DNA of 64,000 bases from an uncultured Bacteroidales bacterium (GTDB lineage Bacteria > Bacteroidota > Bacteroidia > Bacteroidales > Bacteroidaceae). The notes under the pieces were generated by a model that saw nothing but the letters and a program-made list of their open reading frames with translations, did not search any database and was not told the DNA's origin. Shown here piece after piece: positions 19,926-29,924 of the stretch. How positions within the stretch are numbered: position 1 is the stretch's first letter; every line of letters starts with the position of its first letter. Location: positions 166,743-230,742 of the forward strand of contig CACZCZ010000004.1 of assembly GCA_902779845.1 (NCBI GenBank), read 5' to 3'. The position numbers and the translations under genes are program-made.

Positions 19926-22900
19926 GATTTGTGTTTCTCCACGTACTCCGAAGGTGAGATTCCGAAGTGGTTCTTGAAGGCGACAGAGAAGTGTGCATTG
20001 TCGGCATAGCCCACGCAGTCGGCTATCTGCGAGATGTTGATTTTCCCTTCGCGCAGCAAGCGGGCAGCCTGTTCCATGCGGATGTTGCGCAGGAATTTAC
20101 CCGTGGAGATGCCGGTGATTTCTTTCATCTTACGGTGCAGCTGCGCACGGCTGATGCCCACTTCTGCGGCCATTTCATCGACATTGTAGCCAGGCTCTGA
20201 GATGTGTGCGTTGACTGAGCGCATGATGCGTTCCATGAGGGCGTCGTCGTTGCCCTTGACCTGCACTTTTTCCACGCGTTCTTCCTGCTGCAGGGCACCG
20301 CTAAACTTGCCACGCAGACGACGGACATTGTCGATGAGGTTGTCAATCTGCACGTGGAGTTCCTCCATGTCGAAGGGCTTGGCGATGTAGGCATCGGCAC
20401 CGGAGCGCAGACCCTCGAGTTTGTTTTCCACTTCGGCCTTGGAGGTGAGCATGATGACGGGCAGTTGTGCCAGATGCGCATTCTCCTTGATGTGCTTGAG
20501 CAGCGTGAGACCGTCCATCTCGGGCATCATCATGTCGCTGATGACGAGGTCGAAGGGCACGGCATCCTTGTTGTCGTCCTCTGCATTGGAGGCGATCAGC
20601 ATCTTCAGCGCTTCCTTGCCGTTGGGAGCATGGGTGAACTTGTAGCGGAATCCGAGTTCCGAGATGATGAAACGGGCGATTTCTGCGTCGTCATCGACGA
20701 TGAGGATGCGGAAACTGGTGGAAGGACGTTTGGCATTGTCACCGGCTGAGAGGACTTCACGCACCGGTGCCTCGGTGACGATCTGTTCGGGTGTGAGGTG
20801 CTTGTTGCCCTTGGGCAAGGTGACGATGAAGCAGGCGCCCTGCTTGTCGGTGCGGCGCTGTGCACGGATGGTGCCGCCATGCATCTGGGTGATGGCGCGG
20901 CAGAGGTTGAGTCCGATGCCTGTGCCCTGAATGCCCAGATTGGTGCGGTTGCGTCCTTGGTAGAAACGGTCGAAGAGGCGGTCGGGGTTGTCTTCTTTTA
21001 TGCCCATTCCATCGTCGATGACGGAGATCTCGATGCTCTTTTCCATCTCACGCAGAACGACCTTGACCTCGCCGCTGTCGTGGGTGTATTTGAAGGCGTT
21101 GGAGAGGAGGTTCGAGATGACCTTGTTGAAGTTGATGTGATCAACCCATGCCAGGATGCTCTGCTTCTCATGTTCGAAGGTGAAGGTGATGGCACGCTGG
21201 TCGGCCACGAACTGGTAGAGCTTGCAGACGTCGCCGACGAAATCCACGAGATTCGTTTCCTGGCAATGCACCTGCAGCTGGTTCTTGTCGAGACGTCGCT
21301 GGTCGAGGATCTGGTTGACGAGTTCCAGCAGTCGCTGGGCGTTGCGGTCGATGGCATCGAGGGAGGAGGACAGCGCTTCGCCGGGCAGCCCCTTCATCTT
21401 CTCGACATTCAGATTCTTCAGCTTCTCAGTAGCCCCCATGATGACGGTCAGCGGCGATCGGATGTCGTGGGTGGCATTGATGAGGAAACGCATCTTCTCC
21501 TCGTCGAGATGGAGGATAGCCTGACGGTGATAGACATATCCTATGATGACAAGAAGGCACAGGAACACAAGGGCATAGATGGCCTGAGCCCATCGCGATC
21601 GGTACCAGGGCGGCGTCACCGTGAGGAGGATGGTTTTCACGGATGAATAGGTGGTGCCGGATTTCGCCCTCACCTCGATGTTGTAGCTGCCAGGTTGCAG
21701 ATGGCTCAGCACGATGCTGTTGTCGCCTTCGGGGTGCTGCAGCCAGGGTTCATCGTTGATGCGATGTTCGTAGATGATGTTACGGGGGTTGTTGAAGTCC
21801 AGAAGGGAGAACTCCAGGGTGATGCTGTTGTCGAGATAGGAGACCGTGTAGCTGTCAGCCAGCGAACTGACGGGGTTGCCGGCGATGAAGAGAGCGGTGA
21901 GTTTCACGTCGGGGAGCTCCTTGTGGCTGCCGGTGACCTCGGAGGGGCGGAAGACGGTGAGGCCGTAGGTGTTGGCGAAATAGATGACACCATCCGCCGT
22001 CTCCATGCCGACACCACAGATGTATTCCTTGGCATTGAGGCCGTTGCCGTTGACATGGCCGATGAGCTTCTTGCTCTGGGCATCATACTGCCAGATGCCC
22101 ATGGATGTCGCACACCAGAGGTCGTCGTTGTCATCCTGCGCGATGTAGCTGATGGTCTTGTCGCGAAGCGCATCGTCGTCGGGGTAGGGGACAGCGGCCG
22201 TGGCACCCTGCTGGTAGCAGTAGAGGCCTTGGTCGGTGCCGATGAGGATGTTGCCGTCGCGTGTCTCGCAGAGCGAGAAACAGATGATTCCATCGAGTAG
22301 TTGGTCGAAGCCCAGGGCACGGAAGCTGTCCGTGGCAGGGTCGTAGCATGAGACACCCACGGCCGTGGCCAGCCAGATGTGGCCGCCACTGTCGCACATC
22401 ATCGCCTGAATCCAGTTGTTCCAGAGATTGCCCCTGGGCGACTGCTCGTCGGTGGCATTGAAGAGTCGCTGGGCGTGGGTCGTGGGGTTATAGACACAGA
22501 AGCCGCGTGAGTAGGTGGAGATGTAGAGGTTGCCGGCTTCGTCATCGACGATGGCATTGACCTTCTCGGCCGTCAGATTGATGTGATGCTTGAAGCGCCC
22601 TGTGACAGGATCGTAGTTGTAGAGCTCCTTGTCGGTGGCCAGCCAGTAGCGCCCGTGGCGGTCGTGGAACAGGTACTCGGTGGCGATGGGAGCAGCGGGA
22701 TGGCTGACAATACGGCCGGTGGCATCGAAGGCGAAGACACCGCTGCCCGGCACCGTGCACCACGTGAGCCCGTCGTCGCCCTCGCAGACCGAGGTGATGG
22801 TGGAGCCGATGAAGTAGTGCTGGGCCAAGAAGCTCCAGGCGGCAAACTGAGGCTGCTGGCTGGGCAGGAGTACGAGGCCCTTGGACTGACAGCCGAGCCA

Positions 22901-23818
22901 GATGTTGCCATAACGGTCCTCGCTGATGGAGCTAATCTTGGCGGTGTTGAGGTCCATCTCCAACAGCGTGCACTCCACGCGCTCTACCTTACGACTTCCA
23001 GCAGGCAGACGGAAAAGGCCGTCGCCCATCGTACCTATATATATATTGCCTGCGTGATCCTTCATAGCGCTGCAGACGACGATTTCGTTGTAACCCAAGT
23101 CGCCCAATTCGATGTCGGCGTGCGAGACTTGGCCGTTGCTGTAGCTGGAGATGCCGTGCTGACCGATGATGAGGATCTCGCTGTCACGCTCGATGATGCC
23201 GCAGATGATGCCTTGATCCTCAAACATCTGGTGGACGCCCTTGTCATCCTTCATCGTGAGTTCGTCGCCATAGCCGCATTTCCAGAAGCGGCCCTGACTG
23301 TCCTCCATCATCTGGTTGTAGTACCAGTTGCCCGAGGGGGTGGTGTAGCCATCAGGTATCTTGCGCAAGCTGTCGGCGCTGACGGCCCACAAGCCATGAC
23401 CGGAAGTGCCCACGAGCATCTCTCCATTCTTTCGTTCCAGCAGCGAGGTGATACGTGTCACACGGTTGTCACCCGTAGGATAGTACACAAAACGGTCGGT
23501 TGCCTGATCGTAGCGGTAGAGACCGGAACGTGTGCCCACCCAGAAACGCTGCTGGCTGTCCTGATAGAGCTGTGTGATAATGTTGCTGCCCAGCGAAGTG
23601 CTGTCATTGCTGCAATGGTAGTAAGTGGTGAAATGGTAGCCATCGAAGCGGTTCAGACCATAGTCGGTGGCTATCCAAATGTAGCCATAGCGATCCTGAC
23701 AAAGGTCGTTAATCAGCATGCTGGAGAAACGTTCCGAGGGCAGGAAAACACCTGTCTGGGCAATGGACCGGACAAGCAGCGTCTGCAGGAAAAATAAGAA
23801 GAATATAAGGCGTCGCAT
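19922..23818 (-). CDS. Hybrid two-component system regulator (HTCS)
   Basis: A 1298-aa one-protein signalling system that senses a periplasmic glycan breakdown product and activates a nearby utilisation locus. After the signal peptide (MRRLIFFLFF...), residues about 25-640 are Reg_prop beta-propeller repeats (YGYIWIATDYGLNRFDG, GNIWLGCQSKGL, GNILIGTDQGLYCY). A Y_Y_Y domain (about 650-735) and a transmembrane helix (about 746-764) follow. Inside are a kinase domain with H784 (ATHDIRSPLT), an ATPase with SNLLSNAFKYT and GTGIGLNL, a receiver with D1095 (LVISDMMMPEMDG), and an AraC-type DNA-binding domain (about 1218-1293). The promoter at 23866-23897 excludes the upstream in-frame ATG at 23905. 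It diverges from the FAS1/SusCD operon, its likely target. Confidence 0.96.
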   Translation of the reverse strand: MRRLIFFLFFLQTLLVRSIAQTGVFLPSERFSSMLINDLCQDRYGYIWIATDYGLNRFDGYHFTTYYHCSNDSTSLGSNIITQLYQDSQQRFWVGTRSGLYRYDQATDRFVYYPTGDNRVTRITSLLERKNGEMLVGTSGHGLWAVSADSLRKIPDGYTTPSGNWYYNQMMEDSQGRFWKCGYGDELTMKDDKGVHQMFEDQGIICGIIERDSEILIIGQHGISSYSNGQVSHADIELGDLGYNEIVVCSAMKDHAGNIYIGTMGDGLFRLPAGSRKVERVECTLLEMDLNTAKISSISEDRYGNIWLGCQSKGLVLLPSQQPQFAAWSFLAQHYFIGSTITSVCEGDDGLTWCTVPGSGVFAFDATGRIVSHPAAPIATEYLFHDRHGRYWLATDKELYNYDPVTGRFKHHINLTAEKVNAIVDDEAGNLYISTYSRGFCVYNPTTHAQRLFNATDEQSPRGNLWNNWIQAMMCDSGGHIWLATAVGVSCYDPATDSFRALGFDQLLDGIICFSLCETRDGNILIGTDQGLYCYQQGATAAVPYPDDDALRDKTISYIAQDDNDDLWCATSMGIWQYDAQSKKLIGHVNGNGLNAKEYICGVGMETADGVIYFANTYGLTVFRPSEVTGSHKELPDVKLTALFIAGNPVSSLADSYTVSYLDNSITLEFSLLDFNNPRNIIYEHRINDEPWLQHPEGDNSIVLSHLQPGSYNIEVRAKSGTTYSSVKTILLTVTPPWYRSRWAQAIYALVFLCLLVIIGYVYHRQAILHLDEEKMRFLINATHDIRSPLTVIMGATEKLKNLNVEKMKGLPGEALSSSLDAIDRNAQRLLELVNQILDQRRLDKNQLQVHCQETNLVDFVGDVCKLYQFVADQRAITFTFEHEKQSILAWVDHINFNKVISNLLSNAFKYTHDSGEVKVVLREMEKSIEISVIDDGMGIKEDNPDRLFDRFYQGRNRTNLGIQGTGIGLNLCRAITQMHGGTIRAQRRTDKQGACFIVTLPKGNKHLTPEQIVTEAPVREVLSAGDNAKRPSTSFRILIVDDDAEIARFIISELGFRYKFTHAPNGKEALKMLIASNAEDDNKDAVPFDLVISDMMMPEMDGLTLLKHIKENAHLAQLPVIMLTSKAEVENKLEGLRSGADAYIAKPFDMEELHVQIDNLIDNVRRLRGKFSGALQQEERVEKVQVKGNDDALMERIMRSVNAHISEPGYNVDEMAAEVGISRAQLHRKMKEITGISTGKFLRNIRMEQAARLLREGKINISQIADCVGYADNAHFSVAFKNHFGISPSEYVEKHKS

Positions 23819-23865
23819 AAACGAATTTATTTCCGTTGAAGGATGTTTTTGTTGTTTTGACGTTG

Positions 23866-23897
23866 CAAAGTTACAGACTTCCATCTTTCTCTCCAAA
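23866..23897 (-). promoter_or_regulatory. Bacteroides-type promoter of the HTCS gene
   Basis: On the minus strand, TTTG at 23897-23894 and TAACTTTG at 23873-23866 are separated by 20 bases. Transcription would begin near 23859, about 40 bases before the HTCS start codon. Confidence 0.8.
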
Positions 23898-23996
23898 AAA
23901 ATCATGAGACATTTTTCGAATTTGTCTTAAATGACATGTTTTTTGTCTCACACAGGGCAAAACATAATATTTCGCAAACTTTTTATTCGTTAATTT

Positions 23997-24027
23997 TTTG
24001 TGTAGATATTAAAAAACAATAACTTTG
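23997..24027 (+). promoter_or_regulatory. Bacteroides-type promoter of the FAS1/SusCD operon
   Basis: TTTG at 23997-24000 and TAACTTTG at 24020-24027 are separated by 19 bases, an almost ideal match. It faces away from the HTCS promoter; the roughly 100 bases between the two (23898-23996) are where the regulator most likely binds. The 5' leader is about 40 bases. Confidence 0.85.
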
Positions 24028-24074
24028 TGCCGAAAATTTGATAAAAACAACTAAAAAAACTGAATTCTGTCCTT

Positions 24075-26603
24075 ATGGAACAAAACAAAACCAATGGTTT
24101 TCGAATGCTTTCTAAGCTGATGGCGGCTGCAGCTGTTGTAGTGGGTGGCCTGACAGCTTGCGAGGGCTACGACCTGGCAAAGGAAGATCCGTCGTGGCTG
24201 GGCTCCAGCATCTACGACTATCTCCAGTCTGAAGGGACGTTCACGAACACGGTTCGGCTGATTGACGACCTGGGTTACAGCGAAGTGCTCGCTCAGACGG
24301 GCAGCAAGACCCTTTTCGTGGCAGACGACGAAGCGTTTGGCCGTTTCTTCCAGAACAATGCCTGGGGCGTTCACCGCTATGACGACTTGTCGGTGGCGCA
24401 GAAGAAATTGTTGCTTTTCGGCAGCATGATTAACAACTCCTGTCAGGTTGCGTACCTCAGCAGCAGCATGGGGCCCACAGAAGGCGACTGCATGCGCCGT
24501 CTGACGGCCACCAGCGAGTATGACTCCGTGACGGTGCTCAAGCCCTCACAGATGCCTGACAACCCCTATTGGGCCTATTATCGCGACAGAGGGCGCAACA
24601 TGGTGTGCATGACAGACATCACAGCGCCGCCTATGATCCATTTCATCGAGGCGTTCCTGTCCAACAAGCTCATCACCAATGAGGACTGCAATTTCCTGTT
24701 CAACCACACGACACAGCGACGTCCCGGTGACGCCAACGTGAACGGCATCTCCATCGTGGAGCAGAACATCAAGTGCTCCAATGGTTTCGTTCATCGCATG
24801 GCAGATGTCATCACGCCATTGCAGAACATGTCCGAAATCATCAACCATAAGTCCAACACCAAAGGCTGGGCGAAGTTGTTGAACCGCTATTGTGCACCTT
24901 ACTATGCCGGCGATGATGCCACACGCGAGTATAATAGATTGTATAGCACGAACATCGACTCGCTGTTCGACAAGCGTTTCTTCTCGGAGCGTAGCCGCCG
25001 TGGCATGCCCCTGGAAGTGACGCCCGACGAGGGTCCCGTGAACGGCCTGCTGAAGTTCGACCCGGGATGGAACCAGTTCTATTCAATGACGACCACCAGC
25101 ACATCGATTGACGTGGCACTGCAGGAGAACATGGGTGTCATGCTGGTGCCTAGCGATGCTGCCCTGGAACGCTATTGGAACGATGGCGCCGGCCGCGTGC
25201 TGAAGGACTACTACGGCACATGGGAGAATGTGCCTGACAAAGTGATCTCCAAGATGCTCAACGTGAACATGCTCAACTCCTTCACCAACTCCGTTCCCAG
25301 CAAGTTCAACACGGTGCTGAACGATGCCAACGACGAGCTGGGCCTGGAGGAAGAGTTCGTGGATTCTGTATATCTCGCCTGCAATGGTGCCGTCTATCTG
25401 ACGAACAAGGTCTTCAACCCCGTGGCCTACATCTCTGTCACTTTCCCGGCATTGGTTGATGCCTCCATGAACATCCTCTACTGGGCTGTGGAGCAATTGG
25501 GCTTCGATGTCTATCTGAACTCCCAGAACACCTACTACAGCATGTTCATTCCTAACAACAATTCGCTGCTGGAATACATCGACCCCTGTTCTTTCGGCAA
25601 GACCGAGACACAGCTGTTCCGATTCCGCTACGACCCACTGGCGCTCACCGAGAGCGAACGCGTGAAGGCCAGCATCTGGAACTATGACCTGATGACTAAG
25701 ACCGTCACCGACTCTATTGGCGAGGCCTCCTATAACCAGATCACCAACCGCCTGGAAGACATCCTAAACAACCACATCGTCATCGGTGATGTCGAGGACG
25801 GCAATACATTCTACCAGACCAAAGGCGGCAGCATGGTGAAAGTGAAGAATGTGTCGCAGGGCGTGGCCGGCATGACCGTTCAGGGCGGCTTGCAAATTGA
25901 AAACGGCGAGAACCTGCGTATCACCAAGATCTACGACGAGTCGCTCGAAGGTAATGGTAAGACCTACATCCTCGATGATGCGCCCATCATGACCGCACGT
26001 AAGTCGGTGTTTGACATCCTCAACGAGCACGAGCAGTTCTCAGGCTTCCGCGACCTGCTGATGAGCTCCAAGTTCCTGGAGACAAAGCACGTCATCGGTA
26101 CCGACGAACACGCTACCGCCAGCGAGAATATCTCCATCTTCAATACCTACCGCTACACCATCTACGTGCCTTCGAACGAAGCCATCCTCAGCCTGCAGAA
26201 TGCCGGCAAGCTGCCGACATGGGAAATGGTGGAAATGGAGGAGGACGATGAAAAGCGAGACAGCCTCACCAATGAGATTGAGAACTTCATCAAGTACCAC
26301 ATCCAGGACAATGCCTACTATATAGGGCAGGGTAAAGTGGATGGTGAGTTTGAGACCTCAGCCTACAAGGTTGAAGAGGGTAACCTACATTATTATAAAT
26401 TGCGTACGCACGTGAACAACGACGGCATACAGATCACCGATGGAACCGGCAAGACCTACAACGTGGTGCAGACACCCGGCTTGTATAACATCATGGCACG
26501 CGAGTACCAGTTTGACTCTCCGGATGCCTCGACGGCCAGAAACATCTATACGTCGTCCTTTGCCGTGGTCCATCAGATTGACGGAGCGCTCATGTACAAA
26601 TAA
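24075..26603 (+). CDS. Fasciclin (FAS1) domain lipoprotein, 842 aa
   Basis: First gene of the operon. The lipoprotein signal peptide ends at C29 (VGGLTAC). It contains several FAS1-like modules: an N-terminal one (about 40-240: IYDYLQSEGTFTNTVRLIDD, KTLFVADDEAF, SNGFVHRMADVITPL), central ones (about 330-640), and a C-terminal one (about 650-840: FDILNEHEQFSGFRDLL, IYVPSNEAI, IKYHIQDNAYYIG, FAVVHQIDGALMY). FAS1 domains mediate adhesion or polymer binding. In a SusC/SusD operon it most likely acts as an extra surface glycan-binding protein, in the place of SusE/SusF. No catalytic residues are evident. It is 30 bases ahead of SusC. Confidence 0.9.
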   Translation: MEQNKTNGFRMLSKLMAAAAVVVGGLTACEGYDLAKEDPSWLGSSIYDYLQSEGTFTNTVRLIDDLGYSEVLAQTGSKTLFVADDEAFGRFFQNNAWGVHRYDDLSVAQKKLLLFGSMINNSCQVAYLSSSMGPTEGDCMRRLTATSEYDSVTVLKPSQMPDNPYWAYYRDRGRNMVCMTDITAPPMIHFIEAFLSNKLITNEDCNFLFNHTTQRRPGDANVNGISIVEQNIKCSNGFVHRMADVITPLQNMSEIINHKSNTKGWAKLLNRYCAPYYAGDDATREYNRLYSTNIDSLFDKRFFSERSRRGMPLEVTPDEGPVNGLLKFDPGWNQFYSMTTTSTSIDVALQENMGVMLVPSDAALERYWNDGAGRVLKDYYGTWENVPDKVISKMLNVNMLNSFTNSVPSKFNTVLNDANDELGLEEEFVDSVYLACNGAVYLTNKVFNPVAYISVTFPALVDASMNILYWAVEQLGFDVYLNSQNTYYSMFIPNNNSLLEYIDPCSFGKTETQLFRFRYDPLALTESERVKASIWNYDLMTKTVTDSIGEASYNQITNRLEDILNNHIVIGDVEDGNTFYQTKGGSMVKVKNVSQGVAGMTVQGGLQIENGENLRITKIYDESLEGNGKTYILDDAPIMTARKSVFDILNEHEQFSGFRDLLMSSKFLETKHVIGTDEHATASENISIFNTYRYTIYVPSNEAILSLQNAGKLPTWEMVEMEEDDEKRDSLTNEIENFIKYHIQDNAYYIGQGKVDGEFETSAYKVEEGNLHYYKLRTHVNNDGIQITDGTGKTYNVVQTPGLYNIMAREYQFDSPDASTARNIYTSSFAVVHQIDGALMYK

Positions 26604-26633
26604 TATTGATAATTGAAAATTGGAACATCGAAA

Positions 26634-29600
26634 ATGAAAAAGATTTTTGCTTTCTTATTACTTGTCAGTTGTCAATTGTCAATTGTCAATGTTATGGCTC
26701 AGACAGCAGGCACCATGATTCATGGTGTCGTGCAGGATGAGATAGAGACCCTCATGGGATGTAATGTTCTGGAGATTGACGCCAGCAACCGTATCGTGGC
26801 GGCTACCACGACGGACATCAACGGTAACTTCTCATTCCGCATCGTTGACCCCAAGCACAAACTGAAGTTCAGCTTCGTGGGTTATGAGACACAGATTATC
26901 CCCATCAAGGGAACGAGCTACAAGATCACCCTTCACGACAAGATGATGAAAGAGGTGACGGTGAAGGCCGTGAAGATGTCGCAGTCCAGCGGTCTCGCAA
27001 TCCCCGAGCGCGAGCTCTCAACGGCGCATCAGACCATCGACGCCAAGGAGTTCGAAGGACTCGGCATCACCAGCGTGGACGAAGCCCTGCAGGGACGTAT
27101 CTCCGGCTTGGACATCGTCAGCAATTCCGGTAACCTCGGTGCCGGCACCAGCATGCGCTTGCGTGGTGTTAGCTCCATCAACGGCAACACCGAGCCGCTG
27201 ATTGTCGTTGATGGCAACATCTTCGAGAGCGACTACAACAGCAGCTTCGACTATGCCAATGCAACACAGGACCAGTTCGCTGAACTGCTGAACGTCAACC
27301 CCGATGACATCGCCAACATCACCGTCCTCAAGGATGCTGCCGGTACGGCCATCTACGGTTCGCAGGGTGCCAATGGTGTCATCGAGATCAAGACCAAGCG
27401 TGGTAGCCGTGGCGCTACGAAGGTGCAGTACTCCTACCGTGCCACCTTCACCCACCAGCCGAAGGGCATCAACCTGCTCAACGGCGACCAATACACGATG
27501 CTGATGAAGGAGGCTTACTTCAACCCCGCACTCAGCGACGCTGCCTCCAACATCCGCGAATTCAGCTACGACAAGAGCTGGAACGAGTATGAGCACTACA
27601 ACAACAACACCGACTGGCGCGATGCCATCACCAAGACGGGTGTCCTGCAGAAGCACTACCTGAGTCTCTCGGGTGGCGGCGAGAAGGCCAACTTCCGTAT
27701 TGCTGCCGGCTACGACCACCAGACGGGTACCATCATCGAGCAGCGTCTGGACCGCTTCACTACACGTGTGGCTTTGGACTACTTCGTCAGTGACCGCATC
27801 AAGATCGTGACGAACTTCAACATGACCTACACCAACAACGAGAAGAACTACAACGACCTGCTGGGTGTGGCCTACCAGAAGATGCCGAACATCTCCATCT
27901 ACGAGCAAGACGCCCAGGGCAACAACCTCTCGGATTACTACCACATGCTGAACAGCTGCTCTGAGGAACTCAAGCGTGACCAGTTCAAATATGTCAACTC
28001 TGTGGCCCTTGCCAAGGAAGCGAAGAATGACGAGACCACCTATCAGATTCAGCCGGAGTTCCAGCTCGTCTATAACCTGCTCGGCATCGATCGCGACAAG
28101 ACTCAGTTGAAGTACGAGGGTAAGATCCTGTTCAACATCTTCAACAAGTACAACGACACGTTCTACCCCTCCAGCCTCGTAACGGCAGGTTGGGCTGACA
28201 CCAACAACAACCTCACGACGACAACAGCTCACAAGAGCACCGCCATCACGACAACACACCGTCTCACATTCCAGCCGCATTTCCGCAACCAGGATCACTC
28301 CTTCATGGCTATGGCACAGTTCCAGCTGACGAGTGGCTCCTCGAAATCTACGGGCAACAAGGTGTATGGCCTGCCGGGCAGCATCAAGAGCACGACAGCC
28401 GACGGTATCATCAGCGACGTCAACACCAGCTCCGGCCAGTGGCGCAGCGTCTATCTCACCTTCTCTGCACACTATGCCTTCAAGGGCAGGTATATCGCCG
28501 ACTTCAGCATCCGTCGCGACGGTTCCACCAAGTTTGGTGACAACAGCCGCTGGGGTAACTTCCCCGCATTCTCACTGCGTTGGAATGTCAGCGACGAACC
28601 CTTCATGAAGAAAGTGAAGTGGATCAGTATGCTGTCTATTCGTCCGGGTTGGGGTATCGTCGGTAACCAGCCGGGCGGCGAATACCTCTACTTCTCGAAG
28701 TACACCAACACTGCAGCCTACAACTCCAACACATCCGTGTATCCCAGCAACATTCGCCTGAGCAACCTCAAGTGGGAGGAGAAGGAAACCTGGAACCTCG
28801 GTTTCGACCTCGGCCTGTGGGATGACAAGATCACGGCTGACTTCAACGTCTATCGCCAGAAGACGACCGACCTGCTGATGCTGAACCGTGCGATTCCTAC
28901 ATCATCTGGTTTCACGGCACTGAACTATCAGAACGTGGGCGACATGTTGAACATCGGTTGGGAATTCAACATCAATGCCAACGACATTATCAAGAAAGGC
29001 AAGTTCCGTGCCAGCTTCAATGTCACCTTCGCCAACAATAAGAACGAGATCACGAAGATGGATCCCACCGTGCTCGCTTCTCTGAACAAGGAGTTTGACA
29101 AGAACAACGGTTCCTACCTCACACGCGTACAGCTTAACAATGCCTTCGGTAGTATCTACGGCTTCCGCTACAAGGGCGTCTATCAGTACACCAAGTATTC
29201 ACCCGAGGAAGTGCCGGGCGTCAGCGGCCCCAATGCTCCTGTGGCTCGCGACGAGAGCGGACGTGTCGTCGTTGACAAGAACGGCTATCCCATTCCCATG
29301 CTCTTCGGCTATGACAGCAACGACCAGACATACATCTACAAGTTCCAGGGCGGCGATGCCATCTACGAAGACATCAACCACGACGGTAACATCAACGAAC
29401 TGGATATCGTGTACCTCGGCAGCTCACTGCCAAAGATCACCGGCGGTTGGGGCTTCAAACTCAACTACGGACGCTGGAGCCTTAACACACAGTTCAACTT
29501 CCGTGCCGGCAACAAGATCATCAACCGTGCACGTATGCTGGCCGAGAACATGCACACCAACGACAACCAGTCCACCGCCGTCAACTGGCGTTGGCGTGTG

Positions 29601-29918
29601 GAGGGCGACGATGCTCCTATTCCACGTGCCCTCTACCGCGATGGCTACAACTGGCTCGGTTCCGACCGCTTCATCGAGAACGGTTCGTTCATGCGCCTGA
29701 ACTATATGCAGCTCAGCTACTCTCTTGATCCCAAGATCATCAAGAAAGCCGGTCTCACACAACTCAGCTTCTACGTCAGCGCCAACAACCTGTTCTGTCT
29801 GACAGGCTACTCAGGTGCAGACCCCGAAGTGGGCTACGGAAGCTACGGTGTCACCATGGATAGTGCCAAGACGCCGCCCGCACGTTCTTTCACCGTCGGT
29901 GCAACTATTCAATTCTAA
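26634..29918 (+). CDS. SusC/RagA-like TonB-dependent receptor, 1094 aa
   Basis: Outer-membrane glycan importer. The start is the ATG at 26634; an in-frame TTG seven codons earlier is unlikely. Order of domains: signal peptide (1-25), carboxypeptidase-regulatory-like domain (about 28-105, GTMIHGVVQDE...DINGNFSF), plug (about 115-250, with SVDEALQGRISGL, MRLRGVSSINGNTEPLIVVD and AAGTAIYGSQGANGVIEIKT), and a C-terminal barrel ending FTVGATIQF. The signal-peptide core (SCQLSIVN) is encoded by three copies of TTGTCAATTG-type words, an odd repeat in a coding region. The SusD partner follows after 6 bases. Confidence 0.96.
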   Translation: MKKIFAFLLLVSCQLSIVNVMAQTAGTMIHGVVQDEIETLMGCNVLEIDASNRIVAATTTDINGNFSFRIVDPKHKLKFSFVGYETQIIPIKGTSYKITLHDKMMKEVTVKAVKMSQSSGLAIPERELSTAHQTIDAKEFEGLGITSVDEALQGRISGLDIVSNSGNLGAGTSMRLRGVSSINGNTEPLIVVDGNIFESDYNSSFDYANATQDQFAELLNVNPDDIANITVLKDAAGTAIYGSQGANGVIEIKTKRGSRGATKVQYSYRATFTHQPKGINLLNGDQYTMLMKEAYFNPALSDAASNIREFSYDKSWNEYEHYNNNTDWRDAITKTGVLQKHYLSLSGGGEKANFRIAAGYDHQTGTIIEQRLDRFTTRVALDYFVSDRIKIVTNFNMTYTNNEKNYNDLLGVAYQKMPNISIYEQDAQGNNLSDYYHMLNSCSEELKRDQFKYVNSVALAKEAKNDETTYQIQPEFQLVYNLLGIDRDKTQLKYEGKILFNIFNKYNDTFYPSSLVTAGWADTNNNLTTTTAHKSTAITTTHRLTFQPHFRNQDHSFMAMAQFQLTSGSSKSTGNKVYGLPGSIKSTTADGIISDVNTSSGQWRSVYLTFSAHYAFKGRYIADFSIRRDGSTKFGDNSRWGNFPAFSLRWNVSDEPFMKKVKWISMLSIRPGWGIVGNQPGGEYLYFSKYTNTAAYNSNTSVYPSNIRLSNLKWEEKETWNLGFDLGLWDDKITADFNVYRQKTTDLLMLNRAIPTSSGFTALNYQNVGDMLNIGWEFNINANDIIKKGKFRASFNVTFANNKNEITKMDPTVLASLNKEFDKNNGSYLTRVQLNNAFGSIYGFRYKGVYQYTKYSPEEVPGVSGPNAPVARDESGRVVVDKNGYPIPMLFGYDSNDQTYIYKFQGGDAIYEDINHDGNINELDIVYLGSSLPKITGGWGFKLNYGRWSLNTQFNFRAGNKIINRARMLAENMHTNDNQSTAVNWRWRVEGDDAPIPRALYRDGYNWLGSDRFIENGSFMRLNYMQLSYSLDPKIIKKAGLTQLSFYVSANNLFCLTGYSGADPEVGYGSYGVTMDSAKTPPARSFTVGATIQF

Positions 29919-29924
29919 AATGCA

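Noticed and set aside
27018-28472. 484-codon open frame on the minus strand opposite a SusC gene
   Set aside because: It lies entirely within a gene with clear SusC domains; its composition (Val, Leu, Asp, Gly repeats) is what codon bias on the opposite strand produces, and it has no recognisable motif.
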